Shown here: one piece after another, positions 57,566-64,000 of the stretch
Layout of the letters: each line of letters begins with the position of its first letter
Position numbering within the stretch: position 1 is the stretch's first letter
NCBI RefSeq assembly: GCF_020524545.1
Contig: NZ_JAIVLG010000002.1
Location: 671,591 to 735,590 of the forward strand
Source of the DNA: Microbacterium paraoxydans
GTDB taxonomy: Bacteria > Actinomycetota > Actinomycetes > Actinomycetales > Microbacteriaceae
Direction of reading: 5' to 3'
Length of the DNA stretch: 64,000 nucleotides
The notes under the pieces: model-generated
What the model was told of the DNA's origin: nothing
The model's database searches: none
The model's input: the letters and a program-made list of their open reading frames with translations, nothing else
Position numbers and translations under genes: made by a program

Positions 57566-58024
57566 CTACTGCGTCCCCCCTTCGTTCTCCCCACGGATGA
57601 GATTCTGCACCTGCTCTTCTGGCAAAGGGTCGATGGAGGCGTTTGACATCTCAATGAGAGAGTCTCGTGGTGTGCCCCCGATAGTGCATTGTGCTTGACC
57701 GTTGAACGAATTCACTCGGGCGGGAACGAGAACGAGCCACTCAGGTTCGACATCGCGACGCTCGACACGCACGCTTGCCATCTCGAATTCCGCACCTTCC
57801 CCGAAGGCAGAGCGTGTCGAGTCGACGCATAGTTGCGCTAGCTCCTGAGGCGTGAAGGCCGTGGTGGAACCAGAAGGTCCTGTCTCTTTGGGCGGTGATA
57901 CCGATGCCGTCGACGTCGGCGCCAGATTGGAAGCGCCGAGCGTCGATGAACACCCGGCGATCATTGTGATTGAGAGCCCGAGAATTGCGACCTCGGACAA
58001 GCGCTTCAATGGAGGTGGTCTCAT
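57566..58024 (-). CDS. Putative lipoprotein, partner of the M23 peptidase
   Basis: A 152-residue lipoprotein of no recognised family. The signal peptide (LKRLSEVAILGLSITMIAGC) has a good lipobox, so the mature protein starts at Cys25 and is held on the outer face of the membrane. A serine/threonine/proline spacer follows, then a small domain with two cysteines (LAQLCVDSTRSAF and GQAQCTIGG) that may form a disulfide. I chose the ATG at 58024 (TACTTT six bases upstream) rather than the GTG at 58030. The stop touches the M23 start, so both are co-expressed. Composition is AT-richer than the flanks. Immunity, inhibitor or anchoring roles are conceivable but unproven. Confidence 0.7.
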   Translation of the reverse strand: MRPPPLKRLSEVAILGLSITMIAGCSSTLGASNLAPTSTASVSPPKETGPSGSTTAFTPQELAQLCVDSTRSAFGEGAEFEMASVRVERRDVEPEWLVLVPARVNSFNGQAQCTIGGTPRDSLIEMSNASIDPLPEEQVQNLIRGENEGGTQ

Positions 58025-58030
58025 GGACAC

Positions 58031-58036
58031 AAAGTA
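58031..58036 (-). promoter_or_regulatory. -10 box TACTTT of leaderless lipoprotein gene
   Basis: Minus-strand TACTTT, six bases, ATG at 58024. It drives the lipoprotein-M23 pair. Confidence 0.4.
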
Positions 58037-58178
58037 GCGAGTACTGAGGCTCTTTCGCTGTCCCCTGTTTGGCCTACAGACTAGTCGAGGGCGTCAGCTG
58101 TAGGTTGAGGCAGTCTGTGTCGAACGCACGGTGCGGGGAGGCGCGTCAGGGCGAGACTTGTGAATCCGCGCGCGACGA

Positions 58179-58219
58179 AACCCACGGTCACCACCTTCGA
58201 TGAGGCGGAGCCGTGGGTT
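58179..58219. repeat. Inverted repeat in the 58.0-58.3 kb gap
   Basis: AACCCACGG and CCGTGGGTT pair exactly across 23 bases. Together with the next hairpin it fills an otherwise gene-free 282-base gap. Confidence 0.5.
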
Positions 58220-58243
58220 GCGGTGTGTTCGCTGGACGCACCA

Positions 58244-58280
58244 GACGACGGTGATCGGAGGGGGAGGGATCACCGTCGTC
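58244..58280 (-). terminator. Perfect 13-bp hairpin after the sortase-substrate gene
   Basis: GACGACGGTGATC and its exact complement, 11-base loop, 33 bases past the stop of the leftward surface-protein gene. Confidence 0.7.
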
Positions 58281-58312
58281 CAGTCGACCACCGCGCGAGG
58301 CGGCAGCCGGAC

Positions 58313-58924
58313 CTAGGCGCGCTTGCGGCGAGATGCGCCGACGGCGACCAGGGCGCCACCGGCGACGAGTGCTGCGGCGCCACCGCCCAGAACCCACGGT
58401 GAAACGCTTCCGCCGGTGAGGGCGAGCTCGAACCCGCCGGCAGACGTCCCGTTGTCCCCGCCGCCAGTGAGCGGCAGCTCGGTACCCGCCGGTGCCACCC
58501 CCGGGTCGTGGTCGCAGGACGTGGCCGCGTCGTGGCCGTGCGACACCGTGATGGTGGCGGTGTACGAACGCGATCCGTTGAAGGAGACGGCGTAGGAGCC
58601 CTCACCGTCTGCCGGAGGGCGGAACGTGTAGGTCAGTCCGCCGTCTGCGCCAGCGGTGCTGCCCGAACCCGCAGCCCGTGCGGCCTCGAGTCCGGAGATC
58701 GACACACTCACGTTCTCGGACGGCAGGAAGTACCCTGCTCCGAAAACGATGGTCGAGACCTCGCAGGTATCGATGATCGGGTCGCTCACCTTGACGCCCG
58801 GAGGTGTCGGGTAGTCGTTGGACGACGCGGTCGGAGCGAGCGTCGGCGCCGCCGTCGCTACGGCCGGCGCAGCGAGTACGAGCGCGCCAGCGGTGAGGCT
58901 GATGGCAGCCAGTTTCTTCAGCAT
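58313..58924 (-). CDS. Secreted sortase-anchored surface protein with LPLTG and LALTG motifs
   Basis: A 203-residue cell-wall protein. It has a Sec signal peptide (residues 1-26, LKKLAAISLTAGALVLAAPAV then ATA), an extracellular Ig-like beta domain with a Cys52-type pair (DTCEVS; TSCDHD), and a C-terminal sorting region: LPLTG at 150-154, LALTG at 167-171, a hydrophobic helix and the basic end RRKRA. LALTG immediately before the helix fits the LAxTG signal of class E sortases; the earlier LPLTG resembles the classic class A signal. GGGGAG precedes the ATG at 58924. The mRNA has a structured 110-base leader. Ligand or partner is unknown. Confidence 0.82.
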   Translation of the reverse strand: MLKKLAAISLTAGALVLAAPAVATAAPTLAPTASSNDYPTPPGVKVSDPIIDTCEVSTIVFGAGYFLPSENVSVSISGLEAARAAGSGSTAGADGGLTYTFRPPADGEGSYAVSFNGSRSYTATITVSHGHDAATSCDHDPGVAPAGTELPLTGGGDNGTSAGGFELALTGGSVSPWVLGGGAAALVAGGALVAVGASRRKRA

Positions 58925-59040
58925 GATTTCTCCCCAGAATTTCACGCGGAATCGCCTCCGGATACACCCCTGCATCCGACTGCGTGGAGCCTCCCTGCCC
59001 CCACGGCAGGTTTACGGGCTCCAGATATTCCCCAGTGAGT
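58925..59040 (-). promoter_or_regulatory. Structured leader and promoter of the surface-protein gene
   Basis: On the minus strand GTGACA (59071-59066) and TACTGT, 17 bases apart, are a plausible promoter overlapping the DUF4012 stop. The leader then holds a nested stem: GGAGCC/GGCTCC (59022-59017 with 58991-58986) around CCTGCC/GGCAGG (59010-59005 with 58999-58994). GGAT...ATCC and GGAAT...ATTCC pairings follow before the ribosome-binding site. It might be a regulatory leader or partly the DUF4012 terminator. Confidence 0.4.
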
Positions 59041-59067
59041 CGACAGTACCCTATCGAGCGGCGAATG

Positions 59068-60831
59068 TCACGATGCGCAGATCAGTGGTTTGCGTGTCGT
59101 GTCCGGCGTGTCCACCAAGGGTGTGTGCAGGATCTGCGTGAGCCGCTCCCCGGCGCCGGTTCCCTGGTACTCCACGGTGATCGTGGTCGATTCCCCGGGA
59201 GCGAGCGATACCTCGTGCTGCACCACGGAGCGGTCGTCGAGCATGGCCGTCTGCACGCCTTCTTCTTCCCCGTCCCTGTCGATATGGGAGGGTGTCGCGC
59301 CCGCCGGGCCGTATATCGCGATGAGTGTGCGCACGGTGCCGGGCGGAACCCCGTAGTAGCCGTCGCCCGTGACGTAGGGAGGGAGCGATGTTGCGGCATC
59401 CGCAGGCGCGGTGTTGGTCCAGGTCACCCGCACCTGCGTGGTGGGCGCACCGTTGCAGGTGCCGACGGACGTCGAGAACGTGCCGCGGGTGTAGTAGTCC
59501 ATCTTCCCGCCGGTGCTGTCGTTGATCAGCACACCGACGTGGGTCGCATCGGCGTCGTCCTCGGGAATCGTGCCGCCCAGAGCGGACGCGGCGAGAAACT
59601 CCTCCTCGTCCTCGTGTGCACTCCAGATGCGGATCCGTCCTTCTTCCGCGGCCTCTGCCAATGCCCCGATCAGGGCCTTCGGCTCGCCGCCGGAGAGGGC
59701 TGCGCCGAAGAGCGCACCAGCCGCCTGGGCGAAGATCTCGTCCTGCACGGCCGGGTCGGGCACGGCCGCGTAGATCTCCGAGAGCAGGATGCTGGTGATG
59801 TTCTCGGATGTCGCGGTGAATGGTCCGAACGTGAGATCCCCGGTGACGTCCATCAGCTTCTCCGCGACGATCGCGTCCACGGCGATGACGCCGTCGACGG
59901 TCCCGCCGAACCGTCCCGTCCATCGCGCGGCGATGGTCTCTCCGGCCTCGGTGAAGTCCGGGATGCTGGTGATGTTCTGCAGGAATCGACCGGGGCGATC
60001 CTCGAAAAGCGCCACCGTCGAATCGCTGAGCGGCAACGGGGTCTCGAGCGCGGGGAAGTCCCGTGTCGAGGCCTGCTGCTGGAGGGTGATCCTTCCGTTC
60101 TCCGCGTGGAGCAGGGCGACCGAGCCGATGATCCCGCCGGACGAGCGCAGCTCTGCGTTGTTCTGCATTGCCAGTACGTAGTTGCGGGGGCCATCACCGC
60201 CCAGCATGGTCGGCAGGAGGACGGCGGCGCCGTGCAGCGCGCCCACGGCGGTGGCGGCCTCGGTGACGGCGGAGCGCATCTGATCGATCGCCTCCGCGAG
60301 CGGCGGGAGAGCGGCATCGGCATCGATGCGTCTGGCCTGCAGCTCGGCGGCTGCCAGCGCGTCGCTCGCAGTGCCGAGCGGCTCTTCGATCTCGGCGAAC
60401 GGTGCGAGGTCGATGGTGCCGCCCACGAACCCGAGGCTTGCGAGATCGAGGCCGTCTGCGACCTCGAGAAGAGGGGCGAGAGCATCCGTCGAGACGTCGT
60501 CGGCGATGTCGGCGATCTCGCTCACGGCACGGAAGTTCGGTCCGAGCCAGGGGATGAAGCCGAACGCCTGCCACACCGGGTCGGACGTCAGATCGGCCGC
60601 CGATGCTGCGCTGTGCGCGACGCTGCGGGCGATCGGCTCCGCGCCGTCGAGGTCTCCGGACGCGATCGTCTTCTTCAGCTGCGTCGCCCCGTCGGCGACG
60701 TCTTGGAGGTCGTTGACCGCGCCGATCCCGCGAACGGTGACCCAGCCGATCGCGACGAGGAGCAGCGCGACGATAGCGCCGATGGTCCACCCGATCCATC
60801 GGCGTCTGACGGGAAGTCGGCCATCGCTCAC
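59068..60831 (-). CDS. DUF4012 domain membrane-anchored protein
   Basis: A 587-residue protein with one N-terminal membrane helix (IGWTIGAIVALLLVAIGWVTV, about 12-32) and a large extracytoplasmic DUF4012 region: an early helical part, then NYVLAMQNNAELRSSGGIIGSVALL (in pieces NYVLAMQNNAELR and GGIIGSVAL), the family's core, and AVDAIVAEKLMDVTGDL. Function is unknown; genes for such proteins often sit in exopolysaccharide or wall-polymer clusters, consistent with the GT4 gene divergent from it. I start at the GTG at 60831 directly before the basic segment and helix; TTGAAT six bases upstream is a weaker -10 match. Confidence 0.85.
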   Translation of the reverse strand: MSDGRLPVRRRWIGWTIGAIVALLLVAIGWVTVRGIGAVNDLQDVADGATQLKKTIASGDLDGAEPIARSVAHSAASAADLTSDPVWQAFGFIPWLGPNFRAVSEIADIADDVSTDALAPLLEVADGLDLASLGFVGGTIDLAPFAEIEEPLGTASDALAAAELQARRIDADAALPPLAEAIDQMRSAVTEAATAVGALHGAAVLLPTMLGGDGPRNYVLAMQNNAELRSSGGIIGSVALLHAENGRITLQQQASTRDFPALETPLPLSDSTVALFEDRPGRFLQNITSIPDFTEAGETIAARWTGRFGGTVDGVIAVDAIVAEKLMDVTGDLTFGPFTATSENITSILLSEIYAAVPDPAVQDEIFAQAAGALFGAALSGGEPKALIGALAEAAEEGRIRIWSAHEDEEEFLAASALGGTIPEDDADATHVGVLINDSTGGKMDYYTRGTFSTSVGTCNGAPTTQVRVTWTNTAPADAATSLPPYVTGDGYYGVPPGTVRTLIAIYGPAGATPSHIDRDGEEEGVQTAMLDDRSVVQHEVSLAPGESTTITVEYQGTGAGERLTQILHTPLVDTPDTTRKPLICAS

Positions 60832-60941
60832 CCGAGCATTCAAGCATGAACGACGGTGGGGGTGGTGGACGGAAACTGTGCGAACGCTGATATTCGTGCG
60901 CCACGGGTGGCGCGCTCCACGGGGGCATGGCAGCGCGAGGA

Positions 60942-60947
60942 TAGCCT
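60942..60947 (+). promoter_or_regulatory. -10 box TAGCCT of leaderless GT4 gene
   Basis: TAGCCT, six bases, ATG at 60954. Confidence 0.5.
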
Positions 60948-60953
60948 GAGCGC

Positions 60954-62027
60954 ATGGGAGCTCGGCTACGTTTCGTTCTGGATCAACTCGGCCAGATCGT
61001 CGACCCCGATCTCGCGTCCGCTGCGGTGGATCTGGCCCATGGCCTGGTTTCGACAGCACCCGCAGGCTGCGCGGTGGACCTCATCGTCCCCGCGGGCTCC
61101 GAGGTCACGGTCGACGGCGTGGGAGAGGTGCGTACCCTCGGTCTGGCACGCCGTGAACTGGCGGCCTCGTGGCAGCTCGGTATCGCCCCCGGCGTCGGCG
61201 GCGGCATGATCCACTCGCCGAGCCTGTTCGCTCCCCTCGTGAAGCACGACCGTGTGCACGACAACGACCAGACGACCGTCACTCTCTGGGATCTCCGTGC
61301 GTGGGACGCGCCGGAGCTGCTGCCGAAGAACCAAGTGGCCTGGCAGCGGGCGATGCTTCGTCGGGCGGTCAAACACGCCGATGCCGTCGTGGTGCCCTCT
61401 CACGCCGTCGCAACGCGGCTCTCCGAGCTCGCGCGTCTGGGTGATCGGGTGCGTGTGATCGCGGGGGCGCCGCCGCGGGGATTCGTGGTCCCCTCCGACG
61501 CCGATCGGCGTCGGAGCGCGCTGTCCCTGCCCGGCGAGTACCTGGTGCTCACCGGATCGGAGTCGTCGTTACGGGACGGTTTCCGCGGGGCGGCGGCCGC
61601 CGGTCTCGACGCCGTCGTGCTCGATGCGCCGGAAGGGTCGGAGCCCCGCTACGTCGAGATCGCATCCGCAGCCGGCCTCCCGGAGCGCCGTACTCATGTG
61701 CGGGGCGCGCTGGCGATCGAGGATCGTGCGGCCGCGCTCGCGGGTGCGTCGGTCTTCGCCGCGACCGGCGAGGTCGCGGGCTGGCCCTGGCGGGCCGTCG
61801 AGGCGATGACGCTCGGTGTCCCTGTCGTAGCGGTCGACAGCGGCTCCCACCGTGACGTGATCGCGGACGGCGGCACGCTCGTCGCCGTGGACGAGATCGC
61901 AGCGGCGATCGAGCAGGCGGCGGGACCGGCGGCTGAGCGGCTCCGGATTCTCGCGGCCGACCGGTCGAGGGCGTTCTCCTGGGCCAGCGCGGGGGAGCGC
62001 CTCTGGGGGCTGCACGCCGACCTGTAA
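60954..62027 (+). CDS. GT4-type glycosyltransferase
   Basis: A 357-residue cytoplasmic glycosyltransferase of the GT-B fold. The N-terminal domain contains the acceptor side (GMIHSPSLFAPL; VTLWDLRAWDAPELLP; VVVPSHAVATRLSEL, the last typical of GT4). The C-terminal domain has the donor-site block GALAIEDRAAALAGASVFAATGEVAGWPWRAVEAMTLGVPVVA, to be read as three adjacent motifs (residues about 245-285), followed by an EAMxxGVPV signature. Sugar and acceptor are not predictable. Divergent from DUF4012. Confidence 0.83.
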   Translation: MGARLRFVLDQLGQIVDPDLASAAVDLAHGLVSTAPAGCAVDLIVPAGSEVTVDGVGEVRTLGLARRELAASWQLGIAPGVGGGMIHSPSLFAPLVKHDRVHDNDQTTVTLWDLRAWDAPELLPKNQVAWQRAMLRRAVKHADAVVVPSHAVATRLSELARLGDRVRVIAGAPPRGFVVPSDADRRRSALSLPGEYLVLTGSESSLRDGFRGAAAAGLDAVVLDAPEGSEPRYVEIASAAGLPERRTHVRGALAIEDRAAALAGASVFAATGEVAGWPWRAVEAMTLGVPVVAVDSGSHRDVIADGGTLVAVDEIAAAIEQAAGPAAERLRILAADRSRAFSWASAGERLWGLHADL

Positions 62028-62128
62028 TCCGCTGAGAGCCACCTGCGCATCAGGGCGACACGCCGAAAACTTGCGCCGTGAACGCCGCAACAGTGGCATC
62101 ATCGCGCAACTTCCGTCACACTGGTCAC

Positions 62129-64000
62129 ATGTCTCGACGTGCCCCACGCTCGCGAAACACCCTGAGGATCTCCCCACTCCTCACCTGTTTCCTCGCTGTC
62201 TCCGCCCTGGTGATCGGCACGGTGGTCCCCGCCACCGCCGCCCAGGCCTCCGTCTCCGCGCCGGTTCAAAGCGCCGTCAGCGCCGCGGTCGATCCTGCCG
62301 CAACCGGTATATCGAAGGCATCACTCGTCGGATTCACGCCGGGCAACATCATCAGCGACGCCGTGTTCACTGACAAGAGCACGATGACCGAGGCGCAGAT
62401 TCAGTCATTCTTCAACAGCAAAGTGGCGAGGTGTCAGAGCGGGTATGTGTGCCTGAAGGACTTCAGGATCTCGTCGGTGACGAGGCCCGCTGACGCCTAT
62501 TGCAAGGGGTACACGGGTGCGGCGAACGAGTCGGCCGCTCGCATCATCTATCGCGTGGCGCAAGCGTGCGACATCAACCCTCGCGTCCTCATCGTCATGC
62601 TCCAGAAGGAGCAGGGGCTCGTCACCCACACGTGGCCGAGCGCATGGCGGTACAACATCGCGCTGGGGCAGGGGTGCCCGGACACCGCGCCTTGCGACCC
62701 CAACTATGTCGGCTTCTTCCACCAGATCTACGGCGCTGCGCGCCAGATGCAGATCTACATGGAGGGCAAGTGGTTCCAGTGGTACGCACCTGGCAAGACC
62801 TGGAACATCCTCTACAACCCGAATAGATCGTGCGGGTCGTCTCCGGTGTACATCGCCAATGCCGCGACGGCGGCGCTCTATTACTACACCCCTTACCAGC
62901 CCAACGCGGCGGCACTGCGCGCGGGATACGGGACAGGTGACGGGTGCTCTGCCTATGGCAACCGGAACTTCTACAACTACTTCACCGACTGGTTCGGCGC
63001 GACGAAGTACACCGTCTCCGGTGCGATCGCCACTGCCTGGAACGCCCAAGGCGGAGCGACGGGGCGGTACGGACAGCCCACTGGGAATGCGGTGTACGTG
63101 TCCGCCAACGGTGGGGGGTACGTACAGCAGTTCGCCAAGGGAACGATCTGGAAGCCGGCTTCCTCGTCGCACGCGTATCCGATGAGCGCGGGGCCGTTCC
63201 GGTCCAACTATCTCGACGCCGGCGGCGAAAAGGGATCGTGGGGATGGCCGACGGACGACGCGGTCTGTCAGTTGGCAGCAGGCGGATGCAAGATGACCTT
63301 CCAGAAGGGCACCGTCTACTATTCCGCAGCGACCGCATCGGTCCTCGTTCCCACCGCCTTCGCTGCCCTCTACGAGATACTGGGAGCGGAGTCGAGCAGG
63401 TTCGGATACCCCACGATGGCTGCCATCGCAGGACCGGATTCAGGCTTCGAGCAGACGTTCCAAAACGGCGTGATCGTCTATTCGCCCGCGACCAGGCTCG
63501 TCGAGGTCAGCGGTGCGTTCCTGGAATTCTGGCGCGCCGCCGGGGGAGTCAAGAGCGTCTACGGCTACCCGAAGACCGCGATTCTCTCTGCTCCGGCGTC
63601 CGGGGGCGGGCAGGTCCAGGAGTACACCAAGGGCAAGATCTGGTCATCCGCGGCAGGCGTCTTCGGACTCAAGGCCGGCGGCATGCTCACCGACTACCTC
63701 GCCGCTGGCGGAGAAGGAGGCGCGTGGGGCTGGCCCACGGGAGCACAGGATTGCACGCTTGCCGGTGGTGGGTGCTCGATGTCGTTCCAGAAGGGTGTGG
63801 TCGGCTGGTCGTCGTCGACGGGTTCCGTGCTGGTGAGCGCGAAGGTCGGTGCTGAGTGGATTCGGTATGGGGTGGGTCGTTTGGGCTATCCGTCGGGTCC
63901 GGCGGCAGCGGTCACGGCGAATGGCGGGGGCTCGGTGCAGGCGTTCACGAGGGGGAAGGTGTTCGATTCCCCTGCCGGGTCGTTCGGTATCGGTTCGGGT
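62129..64000 (+). CDS. Large secreted LGFP-repeat protein with lysozyme-like domain (3' partial)
   Basis: The first 624 residues of a secreted protein that runs past the window end. A Sec signal peptide covers about 1-40 (LLTCFLAVSALVIGTVVP, ATAAQA). Residues 60-295 form a domain found in many actinobacterial exoproteins with INPRVLIVMLQKEQGLVTHTW; the KEQG glutamate and helical pattern resemble soluble lytic transglycosylases, but hydrolysis is unproven. Conserved Cys and Trp/Tyr motifs follow (NRSCGSSPVYIANAATAALYYYTPYQ in pieces). From about 300 come at least six LGFP-like repeats (GRYGQPTGNAV, WGWPTDDAVC, FGYPTMAAI, YGYPKTAIL, WGWPTGAQDC, LGYPSGPAA), cell-wall-glycan binding modules. CACACT lies six bases before the ATG. 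Codons shift to more T and G at third positions after about 63780. Confidence 0.82.
   Translation, partial: MSRRAPRSRNTLRISPLLTCFLAVSALVIGTVVPATAAQASVSAPVQSAVSAAVDPAATGISKASLVGFTPGNIISDAVFTDKSTMTEAQIQSFFNSKVARCQSGYVCLKDFRISSVTRPADAYCKGYTGAANESAARIIYRVAQACDINPRVLIVMLQKEQGLVTHTWPSAWRYNIALGQGCPDTAPCDPNYVGFFHQIYGAARQMQIYMEGKWFQWYAPGKTWNILYNPNRSCGSSPVYIANAATAALYYYTPYQPNAAALRAGYGTGDGCSAYGNRNFYNYFTDWFGATKYTVSGAIATAWNAQGGATGRYGQPTGNAVYVSANGGGYVQQFAKGTIWKPASSSHAYPMSAGPFRSNYLDAGGEKGSWGWPTDDAVCQLAAGGCKMTFQKGTVYYSAATASVLVPTAFAALYEILGAESSRFGYPTMAAIAGPDSGFEQTFQNGVIVYSPATRLVEVSGAFLEFWRAAGGVKSVYGYPKTAILSAPASGGGQVQEYTKGKIWSSAAGVFGLKAGGMLTDYLAAGGEGGAWGWPTGAQDCTLAGGGCSMSFQKGVVGWSSSTGSVLVSAKVGAEWIRYGVGRLGYPSGPAAAVTANGGGSVQAFTRGKVFDSPAGSFGIGSG

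Noticed and set aside
58094..58291. 65-residue minus-strand frame in the 58.0-58.3 kb gap
   Set aside because: It spans both hairpins, has no ribosome-binding site or -10 box at the usual gap and no recognisable sequence.
1..64000. CRISPR arrays, transposases, integrases or attachment sites
   Set aside because: No regularly spaced repeats, no transposase or recombinase motifs, and the only tRNA has no adjoining duplicated 3' end.

Overview
The window is very GC-rich, uses many GTG starts, packs genes with ATGA/GTGA overlaps, and carries actinobacterial markers: an fdxA-dapC pair, actinobacterial-type DapD, DUF3117, DUF3107, tandem AdnA/AdnB motor-nucleases, UPF0182, a sortase-E type LAxTG protein and LGFP repeats. 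The gene content and order fit a Microbacteriaceae chromosome, most likely Microbacterium. It reads as ordinary core chromosome with one short, visibly lower-GC islet (about 56.7-58.1 kb). There are no insertion sequences, no CRISPR array and no rRNA. One initiator tRNA is present. No gene-free stretch reaches 300 bases; the longest, 8187-8447 and 58031-58312, are described.

Layout. 0-3.3 kb: a drug-efflux type MFS carrier (cut by the window start), then an XRE-cupin regulator divergent from azlC-azlD. 3.3-11.7 kb: a small membrane protein, ferredoxin fdxA, the diaminopimelate genes dapC, dapD and dapE, citrate synthase, a DEAD-box helicase and a PIG-V-like mannosyltransferase. 11.8-18.1 kb: DUF3117, an O-methyltransferase, tatB, a tightly coupled leftward operon (MgtE_N/CBS protein, DUF1003, Mrp ATPase, small membrane protein), a GSP-17M-like stress protein and a hydrolase. 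18.1-25.5 kb: phosphotransferase, Xaa-Pro aminopeptidase, EEP phosphatase, PHP phosphoesterase, a second DEAD helicase, a ferritin-like protein and DUF3107.

25.6-42.8 kb is the DNA-repair neighbourhood: AdnA, AdnB, a degenerate phosphotransferase, NudC, a short UvrD2, a TOMM-type cyclodehydratase-like protein, a DUF2342 metalloprotease, a PDZ/Lon-like protease and UPF0182. Much of this order matches what I recall of the Rv3193c-Rv3202c region of Mycobacterium tuberculosis. 42.9-55.2 kb: tRNA-fMet, a nitrilase, an aminotransferase, HtrA protease, three CDP-glycerol:glycerophosphotransferase-like enzymes with a GT2 glycosyltransferase (teichoic-acid type wall polymer), BirA, a PH-domain protein, purK and purE. 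55.2-64 kb is cell-envelope material: an LCP ligase, a Tat-exported M23 peptidase with a lipoprotein, a sortase substrate, a DUF4012 protein, a GT4 glycosyltransferase and the start of a large secreted LGFP-repeat protein.

A pattern runs through the whole window. About 25 genes start 6 (sometimes 7) bases after a hexamer resembling an actinobacterial -10 box (TANNNT), usually with no ribosome-binding site, so many transcripts here are probably leaderless. I used this spacing to choose several starts. No clearly new multi-gene system is evident. The best leads are the M23/lipoprotein islet, a terminator hairpin whose loop holds the next gene's promoter, a degenerate phosphotransferase beside AdnAB, a PHP gene lacking its stop codon, and a structured leader before the sortase substrate.
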